The position numbers and the translations under genes were made by a program. Positions 8,207 to 17,061 of a DNA stretch of 64,000 nt are shown here, piece by piece. Under the pieces are notes generated by a model. That model did not search any database, was not told the DNA's origin, and saw nothing but the letters and a program-made list of their open reading frames with translations. The stretch is taken from positions 1-64,000 of the forward strand of contig JAUZNX010000002.1 in assembly GCA_030706745.1 (NCBI GenBank). Reading direction: 5' to 3'. Position 1 is the stretch's first letter, and every line of letters begins with the position of its first letter. The DNA comes from Bacteroidota bacterium (lineage in GTDB: Bacteria > Bacteroidota > Ignavibacteria > Palsa-1295).

Positions 8207-9721
8207 ATGCTGATGCGACGGCTTTACGCATCCGCTGCGATTGTGCTTACTCTTGCCTTCGGGTTACCGACGGTGGGAATGGCGCAATTCCAGCAGGATA
8301 CGCAGTTTTTTGATGATGGAACAGGACTCTCAGCAGTCCTGCGCACCATCACATCCGGCGCCGACCTTCCCTCGACGAAAGAAGTCCTCGGTCTGACGTT
8401 ACCCCCCACGCCATCCAGTTCGACAGCGGTTGGCATGTTGACCGAGGCTCTTTTTTCGATTGACAGCGCGAATGCAGTCATTCGCGTACCAGAACCCATG
8501 CTGGCGATGACTTCTCCCAGTTCCCCCCGCACCATTAGTTATCAGGGCATCTTGCGGAATGAGTATGGGACCGAGGTCGCCAATGGTGAGTATGCTGTCA
8601 CGATACGGCTCTATGGAGATTCGAGCGGAAGCCGGGAGTTGTGGCGAGATACTTACCAAGTGCAGGTTTCCAATGGAGTATTCAGTATTCTTCTCGGCTC
8701 TGGCACGCAGCCGCTGCCGGATGCCGCAACACTCGATCGGCCGCTTTGGCTTTCGATGCAGGTCGGCGCCGGAGAAGAAATGCGACCGTTTTCCCCGCTA
8801 TCGGCAGTGCCCTATGCCCTGAACGTTGCGGATAAATCCATCTCGGCCAGCAAGATTTCCGCAGATTATGTACGGTCTCTTTCGATCAACGGCCAGACCG
8901 TTGTCGGTAACGGGGCTGACATCGCAATCCGGACCGGCGATGGTATTGCGGCGACAGTGGATCCTCAAACGGGTTCAATCTTGCTGCAGGCCAACGGCAC
9001 AGGGTCGACAGGCAAGGGCGGCGAGATTCAAGGCAACACTACCATCAGTGGAGCGCTGACTGTGACGGGCTCGACAACGCTCGGAAGCGGATCCAGCACG
9101 CCGATTACTATCAATAGTTTGACCGCCAATTTGCCCGTCAAGTCCAATAGCAACAAGCAACTTGTGAGCGCTGCCATCGATCTGGCGAACACGAGCGAGA
9201 GCGATGTTACTGGCGTCCTCCCTGCGGGACATGGCGGTACGGGCCAGTCCAGCTACGCAACAGGCGATCTACTATACGCTTCGTCTTCGACATCGCTATC
9301 GAAACTCGGAGTCGGCACGAGAAACCAGGTGCTCGGGGTGTCTGGTGGTTTGCCCGCCTACGTCGAGAACGGGGCTACGATCACGAATACGGTCAGTACT
9401 CCAGCGCAGCTCACAGGCAGTGTCGACAACTACACGGTCGATGCTTCGTCCACCTATATCCGCCTGAGTAATACCAGCGGAGGACCCATCGACCTAACAG
9501 GAATTAATAGCACAGGTATTTCAAGTGGTCGCGTCATTACACTTGTGAACATGAGTTCGTCGAGTTCAAACGCGATCGTAATCAAACACCAGGGATCATC
9601 CTCCGCCGGTAATCAATTCGATCTTCCCGGAGCCAGCGACATGATCCTGGGGCCACGCGGCGCGGCGACGTTTATCTACGACGCGACAGCAGGGTTCTGG
9701 GAGTTCTACTCCTCAAATTGA
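8207..9721 (+). CDS. Secreted fibre-like protein with ISYQG head (504 aa)
   Basis: I place the start at ATG 8207 (or 8213), giving a clean signal peptide (MLMRRLYASAAIVLTLAFG to VGMAQ). A longer TTG start at 8195 is possible. After a ~90-residue linker the ISYQG head domain follows (TISYQGILRNEYG, then AVPYALNVADKSISASKIS), paralogous to the head of the collagen-like protein at 3828. The body contains the fibre motif GHGGTGQSSYATGDLLY and ends in a tip domain with ATFIYDATAGFWEFYSSN, which resembles the end of the 9793 protein (ATFIYDGTAG). Two AGTAGAAG hairpins lie in its leader. Likely an extracellular adhesive fibre, by inference. Confidence 0.83.
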   Translation: MLMRRLYASAAIVLTLAFGLPTVGMAQFQQDTQFFDDGTGLSAVLRTITSGADLPSTKEVLGLTLPPTPSSSTAVGMLTEALFSIDSANAVIRVPEPMLAMTSPSSPRTISYQGILRNEYGTEVANGEYAVTIRLYGDSSGSRELWRDTYQVQVSNGVFSILLGSGTQPLPDAATLDRPLWLSMQVGAGEEMRPFSPLSAVPYALNVADKSISASKISADYVRSLSINGQTVVGNGADIAIRTGDGIAATVDPQTGSILLQANGTGSTGKGGEIQGNTTISGALTVTGSTTLGSGSSTPITINSLTANLPVKSNSNKQLVSAAIDLANTSESDVTGVLPAGHGGTGQSSYATGDLLYASSSTSLSKLGVGTRNQVLGVSGGLPAYVENGATITNTVSTPAQLTGSVDNYTVDASSTYIRLSNTSGGPIDLTGINSTGISSGRVITLVNMSSSSSNAIVIKHQGSSSAGNQFDLPGASDMILGPRGAATFIYDATAGFWEFYSSN

Positions 9722-9792
9722 TCAGAAAGTTTTTTGAAATGAACAGTTCTCTTTTTGAAGTCAAACCGTGTGACTTAAACCACAAAACCACA

Positions 9793-11565
9793 ATGAAACA
9801 TCGATTGACGAAAATAATACTTACTGCCCCTATCCTGGCGGCGGTTCTCTTCCTTACCACCCCCGGCTGGTCGCAGACCTACAAACCGGACTGGGCGACG
9901 AAGATCGTACTGGCCGGCGGTCAGAATGATCCAGCAAATCCTGTCAGGCTTCTTGCTCCTGCCAACGCGGCAGGTGGTATTAACTTGACGCTGCCAGCAT
10001 CCCTCGGAACGAACGGCTTCGTTCTCAAAACCGATGGATCCGGCGTCATGTCCTGGGTTGACATCGTGTCGGCGATTAATGCGAGTTCCTCGATCATTAA
10101 CGTCGCGAATGGCGGTACTGGTGTTGCTTCGCTGACGGCCCATGGAGTCGTCATCGGCAACGGAACGTCTGGTGTCAACGTCACGAGCGCCGGCACTGCC
10201 GGGCAATTGTTGGCAAGCGGCGGCGCGTCGGCAGACCCGACTTGGGTCACGACAGTGCCGATCGCCAATGGCGGTACCAACGGCACTGCAACTCCAACTC
10301 TCGGTGCCATTGCATACGGCACGGGAACGGCATACGCGTTTAGTGCAGCCGGAACATCCGGTCAGGTTCTTCTCTCAGGCGGTACGGGTTCGCCGACCTG
10401 GAGTGATGGCGCAGGCAATTTCATCATTAACGGAACCGGAGCCCAGGCGAGCTCAAATTTTAATATCAGTGGGACGGGCAAAGCTGCAACGAGCTTCGTC
10501 GCGCCACTCTTCAACGGCGCAGATAATGGAGCGGGTGCCGGCACAGCTGCAACGTTCCGCGCCGGCAATGGTACGGGTGCTGCTGGTGGTAACTTGGTCC
10601 TTGCATCTGGCTCGGGCACGGCGGCGGGCACGGTGGCCATCAACTATGGATCGAGTACCGGACTCTCCATCAGCAATGCCGGCGTTGTGGCATTACCGGC
10701 CTATTCCACCAATGGTGTTGCGCACTTCACCGGTGCGAACGGGACTGTGGGTTCGAGCCTGATTGTCAATGCGGATGTTGCGAGCAACGCCGCAATCGAC
10801 TTCAGCAAACTCGCCACATTGGCGACCGGCCATATCATTGCCGGTAACGGCGGTACGGCAACAGACGTAACCGTTGGCGGTGATGCCACCATCGGTGCCA
10901 CTGGGGTGCTGACGGTCACCAAGATCAATGGGGTTACGGTCAACAGCACAGCGACCGACAAGAATATTCTGATTGCCGATGGAACACAATGGAATTCCGT
11001 TGCGGCTAGCGGCGATGTCACGATTGCTGCAAATACCGGGACGTTACACGTCGATGCGGTGCAGACCGGCGCAGGTTCTTCCATCGCGACAGCGATAAAC
11101 TCGAGCTCTTCGAATGCGATCAATGGTGACAACATCAAAACGGATGCGACGCTCAAGGTTACGAGCAACAATCTCGGAGTCGATCTATCGCATGCGAACA
11201 CCTGGACTGGCACACAAACGCTGCAGGGTGTAAGCCTCACCTCAGCGACGGTGGCCATTACCGCCAGCCCAACCAATAATTTGGCGCTCGGAACAACAGG
11301 TACCTACTTCTATCTCAATCCCGATGCCGCTCACGATCTGACTGGCATTGCTGGTGGATCCAATGGCAGAATGCTCGTTCTGATCAACAAGACGGCTAAT
11401 GCTGTCACGATCGATCATGACGCCACTTCCACGGCTGCAAATCGGTTCTGGCTTCCTGGCGGCGAGAATATCATTCTTGCGACCGATGGTACTGCCACGT
11501 TTATCTACGATGGGACTGCCGGCGGTGACGGTCTTGGCCGTTGGCGTATGATTTCGGCGCAGTAA
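9793..11565 (+). CDS. Secreted fibre-like beta-strand-repeat protein (590 aa)
   Basis: The ATG at 9793 gives a good signal peptide (MKHRLTKIILTAPILAAVLFL, cleaved after TPGWSQ). The upstream in-frame extension to 9718 overlaps the previous stop and encodes no plausible leader. The head (ATKIVLAGGQNDPANPVRLL then LPASLGTNGFVLKTDGSG) is related to those of the 12001 and 15888 proteins. The body has repeated fibre motifs (ANGGTGVASLTAHGV, IANGGTNGTATPTLG), a Gly-rich stretch near residue 255, and a tip domain ending GLGRWRMISAQ shared in style with the 8207 protein. Only 71 bases separate it from the 8207 gene, so the two may be cotranscribed. Confidence 0.85.
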   Translation: MKHRLTKIILTAPILAAVLFLTTPGWSQTYKPDWATKIVLAGGQNDPANPVRLLAPANAAGGINLTLPASLGTNGFVLKTDGSGVMSWVDIVSAINASSSIINVANGGTGVASLTAHGVVIGNGTSGVNVTSAGTAGQLLASGGASADPTWVTTVPIANGGTNGTATPTLGAIAYGTGTAYAFSAAGTSGQVLLSGGTGSPTWSDGAGNFIINGTGAQASSNFNISGTGKAATSFVAPLFNGADNGAGAGTAATFRAGNGTGAAGGNLVLASGSGTAAGTVAINYGSSTGLSISNAGVVALPAYSTNGVAHFTGANGTVGSSLIVNADVASNAAIDFSKLATLATGHIIAGNGGTATDVTVGGDATIGATGVLTVTKINGVTVNSTATDKNILIADGTQWNSVAASGDVTIAANTGTLHVDAVQTGAGSSIATAINSSSSNAINGDNIKTDATLKVTSNNLGVDLSHANTWTGTQTLQGVSLTSATVAITASPTNNLALGTTGTYFYLNPDAAHDLTGIAGGSNGRMLVLINKTANAVTIDHDATSTAANRFWLPGGENIILATDGTATFIYDGTAGGDGLGRWRMISAQ

Positions 11566-12000
11566 TCGCCGAAATGGCCTCTCTCTGAAAGAGAGAGGGG
11601 CCGAAGGAGAAGCTACCGCACGGTTCGGCAGCGACTCATTCGGTCCTATTCTTCCCGTTATGGGAAGTGCGCGATCGTTCTCTCATTTGTTCGAGGGGTG
11701 GACGGCGCGACTACTGTTTGAACGTCTCGAACGTGACTTTGATGTTTTTGATAGTGGTTGACTACTGACACGGCGGTCCTTAAGTCGAAGGACCGCCGGT
11801 CAGTTGTGGTTTTATCGACCACGATAGAATTTCGAATTGCAACTTCTTTGTGGTGCCATGGAGGGTCTAGTCCATCGCAGTTGTCGGAGGATTAGTGAAT
11901 GTGGGTCATCCGCTCGATTTTGGGCCCGCCAGAGCTTTGGCAGAACACAATGTGAATTGGAATGGCGTGACAAATACGCACGCCACGAGTAGGAGAAAAA
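11566..12000 (+). other. Intergenic leader of the giant Gly-rich gene
   Basis: No supported gene. It contains an imperfect GGCCTCTCTCT/AGAGAGAGGGGCC stem just after the previous stop (about 11576-11602), a TTCCC/GGGAA hairpin near 11650-11664, and a strong 11-bp stem CGGCGGTCCTT/AAGGACCGCCG (11771-11798) without a T-run. An AGGAG Shine-Dalgarno lies a few bases before the ATG at 12001. Confidence 0.5.
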
Positions 12001-15000
12001 ATGAAGACGGTACTACACCGGCATCTTGTTCGGACAATCGCGCTCGTCGCGCTTGTGGGTTGGGCGATCGTGCCGCAAGCTCACTCACAGACGTGGACGA
12101 AAGAGCATGCGCGCGCCCTGATCTTGTCAGGAGGCAATACGGATGTGGTCAATACTCTCACGCTCCAGCTATCAGGCAACACTGCGGGTGGTGTCACATG
12201 GACCCTGCCGGCTTCAAATGGTTCGAACGGTCAAGTGCTCTCGACGAATGGGTCGGGTACGCTTTCGTGGTTGACCGTACTAATCAATCCGATGACGACA
12301 TCGGGTGACCTGCTCTATGAGAATGCTACACCGACTCCCGCTCGACTGGCAGGCAACGCCACGGCGACCAAGAATTTCCTTACGATGACAAACAGCGTGC
12401 CCGCCTGGGGCACGATCGCACAGGCGGATGTCTCTGGCTTGACAACGGCAAGTTCACCAAGCTTTGCAAGTATCGCACTGACAAACACGACGAACCAACT
12501 GGTGCTTGGCACGACGCGGACAGCGACAATCACCGCTCCGACACCTGCGACATCGAGTCGGACGTATACGATTTCGGATCCCGGTGGTGACGCGAGCTTC
12601 ATCATGTCGACAATGGGGAGCGCCCAGTCAATCGCGGGCGGACTGACTTTGACCGGGACAACGACAATCAACAATTTCGGCTCATCGACAACTGAAATCG
12701 GAAATGTCGCAGGCTTCGGCAACGTGACGATTGGTAATACGGGCACGGGAACAGGAACTGTGATAATTCTCGGCGGGGCGACAGGCGCTGTGAACATCAA
12801 CAACTCGGGTGCTGGCACGACTAGCCTTGGAACCGGGACAGGAAACACATCTATTGGCAACCCAACCGGGACAACGGCCATCACCGGCTCGAACTGGAAG
12901 ATCACGACTGCGGGTATATTCCAGGGCGCTGACGCAGCGACAGGCACAAACGCGACTTTCCGAGCAGGAGATGGTAGTGCGAACGGTGGTGGCACGCTGA
13001 CAATTCGCGCGGGTGCCGGCACAGGTGCGAACGCTGGAGGAGCGGCATCACTAACTGGAGGCACTGGCGGCGCAACGGGCAGTGGCGGCAATACGTCGGT
13101 ACAAGCGGGCACGGGTGGGGCAACATCAGGTGCTGCGGGAACGCTGACGTTGCAGGGCGGCTCGGGCGGTGCGAGTGCGACGGCTGGTGGTGCAACCACG
13201 GTCATTGGTGGCACTCCCGGCGCGACAGGAATTGGTGGCAACGCAACGCTGCAAGGGGGACCGGGAGGATCGACGTCTGGCGCTGCTGGTACAGCGTCCG
13301 TTACTGGTGGAACCGGAGGTGCAAGCGCCACCGCTGGTGGAAATGCGACACTTACAGGTGGGACTCCTGGCGCAACAGGACTTGGCGGGAATGCAACGGT
13401 CCAAGGCGGAACGGGTGGCTCGACATCCGGAGCGGCCGGATCAGCATCGCTCATCGGCGGCACGGGTGGTGCCAGTGCAACGGCTGGTGGGACGGTTTCC
13501 GTAATCGGTGGTACGCCGGGAGCGACTGGTATTGGTGGAACTGTCACTGTTGCAGGTGGTGCAGGTGGCGCTACCAGTGGCGCTGGAGGAACCGTCAACG
13601 TGAATGGAGGATCACCGGCTACGACAGGAGCTGGCGGCGCAGTCTCGATCCTTGCTGCCAATGGCCTGCTTGCCGGCGCTGGAGGTAATGTGAGTATCAA
13701 TGCTGGAAATAGCGGCGCAACCTCGGGAGCGGCTGGTACTGCCACACTAACGGCTGGCAATGCTGGAGCAGCCACGGTTGCGGGTGGAGCGGTATCGATA
13801 ACGGGCGGTACCGGCAATACGACAGGTGCCGGTGGTGCAGCGTCTGTTCTGGGTGGCACGGCTGGAGGGACGGGTAATGGCGGGGCGGTAGCTGTGACCG
13901 CCGCCGCCGGAGGCTCAACTTCTGGTAATGGTGGCGCTGTGACAGTCACTGCCGGAGATGCGGTGAGCGGTGTTGGTGGAACGCTGATCGTCCGTGCTGG
14001 CAACAGTGCTGGCAGCAATGCGGGCGTTAACGCGTCGTTTACCGGTGGCAATGCAGGTTCGAGCGGCACTGGCGGTGGCGCGGTAATAGCCGGTGGTACC
14101 GGCGGAACGAGTAATGCAGCGGGAGGTATAGCCTCCGTCACAGGTGGCTTGGGCGGTTCGGGTGGCACGTCCGGGACGGGTGGAGCAGCAAGTCTTGTCG
14201 GTGGTCAGGGAGGTTCTAATGCATCGGGATCGGCGGGCGGCGCAGTTAGCATCACAGGCGGTGCCGGAGGAAGCACGAGCGGCGCGGGTGGGGCAGTAAC
14301 CGTCAGTGGCGGAACACCAACGAGCGGCGCAGGCGGTGCCGTGACTCTGCAAGGGGCAGCCGGCGTGGGGACAAATCAGAATGGAGGAAATGCAACGATC
14401 ACTGCTGGCGCTGCAACGGGTTCTGGTACTCCAGGGACGGCATCGATCACGGCGGGCGCTGGCGGGACTAACACGGCGGGAGCCACAGCCTCTATCACGG
14501 GCGGAAGCGGTAACGGTAGCGGCGCTGGCGGAGCCAGCAACGTTACTGGCGGTGCGGCAGGCACAACGGGTGCTGGTGGTGCGGTCGCGATTGCCGGCGG
14601 TGCTGGTGGTGGTACAAGCGGTGCAGGTGGTGACGTGTCGATTAATGCTGGAGATGCGACGACGACAGGTGCGGGGGGTGCTTTGACAATGACGGGGGGA
14701 ACTGGACTTCTCGCAGGCGCAGGTGGCAATGTCAGTATCACCGCGGGAAACAGCGGGGCAACCTCTGGAGCGGCTGGTACTGCCACACTAACGGCTGGTA
14801 ATGCTGGTGCAGCCACGGTTGCGGGTGGAGCGGTATCGATAACGGGTGGCACAGGCAATACTTCAGGTGCCGGTGGAGCAGCTTCTGTTTTGGGTGGTAC
14901 GGCTGGAGCGACCGGTGCTGGCGGCGCTGTAGTTATTACCGCCGCGAATGGAGGTGCAACGAGTGGTGTGGGCGGTGCCATAACAATCACGACAGGTAAC

Positions 15001-15555
15001 GGAGTAGGTTCCACTGGTACCGGTGGTGCACTCTCGTTAACTGCCGGTGACGCACCGACTGGCCAATCGAATCGTAGCGCCGGGGGCATAACGCTTGATG
15101 CTGGCAACTCTACTGGAACAGGTACCTCAACTATCACCTTTATGGTGGCGCGGGCCGGGTCAAGTGGAACGACGACAAACACCTCTGCTGCGGCAGGAAT
15201 GTACTCAGGCGGTACGCACCTAGTTGCAATGACCGCCACAAGTAAAGGAGCCAATTCTACGATGACCGCGGCAGAGATGACTGGCGGAATGATTAACTAT
15301 ACAGGCGGTGCAGGTACGTTAACCACACCTAGTGCTGCCACAATAATTGCAGGTTTGCCAGGAGTCACTGCGGGTATGGCCTTTGACTTTAGAGTGGTTA
15401 ATACTGGAAGCGGAACCGCAACTCTCACCGCTGGTTCAGGAGTCACCTTAGTCGGCACCGCTACTCTTGCAACCGCCGATATGGCGGGTTCTTGGATGGT
15501 GTTAATCACGAACACCGGAACACCGGCTGTCTCTATCTATAGGACAGCCCGATAA
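12001..15555 (+). CDS. Giant secreted Gly-rich repeat fibre protein (1184 aa)
   Basis: A Shine-Dalgarno (TAGGAG) precedes the ATG. The signal peptide spans residues 1-30 (ending PQAHSQ). Residues ~31-225 form a head (WTKEHARALILSGGN, NPMTTSGDLLYENAT, GTIAQADVSGLT) closely shared with the 15888 protein. From about residue 320 to 1035 the sequence is a glycine/alanine/threonine repeat of roughly 17-residue units such as GGNATVQGGTGGSTSGA, expected to form a long beta-solenoid or flat glycine-rich fibre. A ~125-residue end domain closes it (ending VSIYRTAR). A ~200-bp block is duplicated inside (about 13668-13870 and 14706-14905). There are almost no charged residues and no cysteines in the repeats. 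Function is unknown; an extracellular structural or ice/surface-interaction role is speculation. Confidence 0.87.
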   Translation: MKTVLHRHLVRTIALVALVGWAIVPQAHSQTWTKEHARALILSGGNTDVVNTLTLQLSGNTAGGVTWTLPASNGSNGQVLSTNGSGTLSWLTVLINPMTTSGDLLYENATPTPARLAGNATATKNFLTMTNSVPAWGTIAQADVSGLTTASSPSFASIALTNTTNQLVLGTTRTATITAPTPATSSRTYTISDPGGDASFIMSTMGSAQSIAGGLTLTGTTTINNFGSSTTEIGNVAGFGNVTIGNTGTGTGTVIILGGATGAVNINNSGAGTTSLGTGTGNTSIGNPTGTTAITGSNWKITTAGIFQGADAATGTNATFRAGDGSANGGGTLTIRAGAGTGANAGGAASLTGGTGGATGSGGNTSVQAGTGGATSGAAGTLTLQGGSGGASATAGGATTVIGGTPGATGIGGNATLQGGPGGSTSGAAGTASVTGGTGGASATAGGNATLTGGTPGATGLGGNATVQGGTGGSTSGAAGSASLIGGTGGASATAGGTVSVIGGTPGATGIGGTVTVAGGAGGATSGAGGTVNVNGGSPATTGAGGAVSILAANGLLAGAGGNVSINAGNSGATSGAAGTATLTAGNAGAATVAGGAVSITGGTGNTTGAGGAASVLGGTAGGTGNGGAVAVTAAAGGSTSGNGGAVTVTAGDAVSGVGGTLIVRAGNSAGSNAGVNASFTGGNAGSSGTGGGAVIAGGTGGTSNAAGGIASVTGGLGGSGGTSGTGGAASLVGGQGGSNASGSAGGAVSITGGAGGSTSGAGGAVTVSGGTPTSGAGGAVTLQGAAGVGTNQNGGNATITAGAATGSGTPGTASITAGAGGTNTAGATASITGGSGNGSGAGGASNVTGGAAGTTGAGGAVAIAGGAGGGTSGAGGDVSINAGDATTTGAGGALTMTGGTGLLAGAGGNVSITAGNSGATSGAAGTATLTAGNAGAATVAGGAVSITGGTGNTSGAGGAASVLGGTAGATGAGGAVVITAANGGATSGVGGAITITTGNGVGSTGTGGALSLTAGDAPTGQSNRSAGGITLDAGNSTGTGTSTITFMVARAGSSGTTTNTSAAAGMYSGGTHLVAMTATSKGANSTMTAAEMTGGMINYTGGAGTLTTPSAATIIAGLPGVTAGMAFDFRVVNTGSGTATLTAGSGVTLVGTATLATADMAGSWMVLITNTGTPAVSIYRTAR

Positions 15556-15887
15556 AGGTACGCGTGTTAGGTGTACCCAGGCGCCTGGGTTGCTACCGAA
15601 GATGGCACGACCGACGCGTTTCCGCGGTGCTCCTGGTCAGAACATGAGCTTGCGGGCCCTCCTCTTCTCTTGAGGATCCATGGGGGATCCGCCTGCTGAA
15701 CGGAGGGAGTGCCGGTATCGTTATTAATAGGTAGAGATCGGCTGGAGAGCCGGCTCCTTTGTTCGTCGATGCATTCACAGTTAGTCAAGCGGGACACCGT
15801 CATCGTTCTGCGCTAACACTTGTCGCAACTACCGGCCTTTGCAGCGTTTCGACACGCTGGGATGCAGCGGTAAATTCTTCGCTTATT
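15556..15887 (+). other. Intergenic leader with perfect palindrome
   Basis: No supported gene. A perfect 16-bp palindrome ACCCAGGCGCCTGGGT occupies 15575-15590, 20 bases after the previous stop. An AGGATCC/GGATCC pair lies near 15672-15690. In-frame extension of the next protein up to 15759 is unlikely because it would bury the signal peptide. Confidence 0.45.
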
Positions 15888-17003
15888 ATGAGAACCGATC
15901 GAATTCATTCGAGCCGGCACATTCTCACGCTGGCTATTGCCTTAATGCTGTCGTGTAGCACTGCTCGCGCGCAAACGTGGCAAAGTGCCCACGCGCGGTC
16001 CGTGATACTGCCGGGCAGCGGGTCCGACGTCGCACACACAATCACATTGGAGGCGCCCTCTCTATCGAGTGGGCTCACGCTTACATTTCCGGCTTCCATC
16101 TCGAATGGTGGTGTGTTGATGACCGATGGCAGCGGCAATCTCTCATGGCTGACGGGCGTGCTCGTTAACCCGATGACCGCCTCTGGCGACATTATCTTTG
16201 AGAACTCGACTCCTGCACCCACACGGCTCGCTGGCAACTCATCCGCGACAAAGAACTTCCTGACGATGACAAGCAGCGTGCCCACATGGGGCACGATCGC
16301 GCAGGCCGACGTCAGTGGGCTGACGATTGGCAGTTCTCCCACGTTTGCGGGTTTGTCACTCTCCGGCACTTCAAACCAAATTGTGCTCGGCTCAACGAAT
16401 ACGACGACGCTCAGCGCTCCGGCTCCATCGGCAAGCCGAACCTACACGCTGCCAGATGTTGGTGGAGATGCTACTATTGCTCTCATTTCCGGGACAGAGG
16501 CTCCCGGAGGCGTTCTATATGCATCGTCCGCAAATGCTCAATCAAGTTCGGCTGCCGGGACCTCGGGGCAATTCTTACTTTCCGGGGGTACCGGGGCTCC
16601 GACCTGGGGCAGCGCAATGTCGATGGTGTCCGGTGTGTCAAACGGTAACTTCAACGATGGGGCCTCCGCATTCCCCATGGGGATGGGTCCTGTCGCAAAT
16701 GCAACGATCAGTGTTACTAATGAGAATGTAATGCTCATCACGAGATCCGGGACTATCAGTAATCTTTATGTGGCTGTTCCAACCACCCCTGCCTCAGGCA
16801 AAGACTACAAGCTCGTCATCATGAAGAATGGGTCCGCCTCAAGCGTAGCAGCTGACATAACCAACGGCAATACTACCGCTCAAGACACAGTGAACTCGCT
16901 AACCGTTGCCGCAGGTGACCGTATTAGTATTAAGATGACGCATAGCATTGCCGCTGCAACGAATGGTAAGGCTCTTTGGGCATTCGAACTAACGTATCCT
17001 TAG
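15888..17003 (+). CDS. Secreted fibre-like beta-strand-repeat protein (371 aa)
   Basis: The ATG at 15888 gives a signal peptide (MRTDRIHSSRHILTLAIALMLSC to ARAQ). The head (TWQSAHARSVILPGSGSDV, NPMTASGDIIFENST, TWGTIAQADVSGLT) is a close relative of that in the 12001 protein, at DNA as well as protein level. The long repeat region is missing, and a distinct ~120-residue tip follows, ending KALWAFELTYP. It therefore looks like a short version of the 12001 protein with the solenoid left out. It is the last member of the array; the next gene is unrelated. Confidence 0.85.
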   Translation: MRTDRIHSSRHILTLAIALMLSCSTARAQTWQSAHARSVILPGSGSDVAHTITLEAPSLSSGLTLTFPASISNGGVLMTDGSGNLSWLTGVLVNPMTASGDIIFENSTPAPTRLAGNSSATKNFLTMTSSVPTWGTIAQADVSGLTIGSSPTFAGLSLSGTSNQIVLGSTNTTTLSAPAPSASRTYTLPDVGGDATIALISGTEAPGGVLYASSANAQSSSAAGTSGQFLLSGGTGAPTWGSAMSMVSGVSNGNFNDGASAFPMGMGPVANATISVTNENVMLITRSGTISNLYVAVPTTPASGKDYKLVIMKNGSASSVAADITNGNTTAQDTVNSLTVAAGDRISIKMTHSIAAATNGKALWAFELTYP

Positions 17004-17031
17004 CAAATTGGGCTGTCCGGCGGGCTCGCGC

Positions 17032-17061
17032 TAACATGCCGTATTTTTGCAGGGCATGTTA
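17032..17061 (+). promoter_or_regulatory. Inverted repeat over the hutH start codon
   Basis: TAACATGCC (17032-17040) and GGCATGTTA (17053-17061) form a perfect 9-bp inverted repeat separated by 12 bases. The second arm contains the ATG start codon of the ammonia-lyase. It could be an operator or an RNA hairpin that hides the start codon. Confidence 0.45.

Noticed and set aside
12315-14168. Long open frame on the minus strand inside the Gly-rich gene (617 codons)
   Set aside because: It is the antisense of GC-rich Gly/Ala/Thr repeats and translates to Pro/Ala/Val runs with no domain; similar antisense frames lie under 724-3255 and 4080-5423.
15759-15887. Longer N-terminus for the 15888 protein
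   Set aside because: It would put 43 unrelated residues before a good signal peptide.
1-17003. Prophage
   Set aside because: Fibre motifs are phage-like, but every complete member has a signal peptide and no capsid, terminase, portal, lysis or integrase gene is present.
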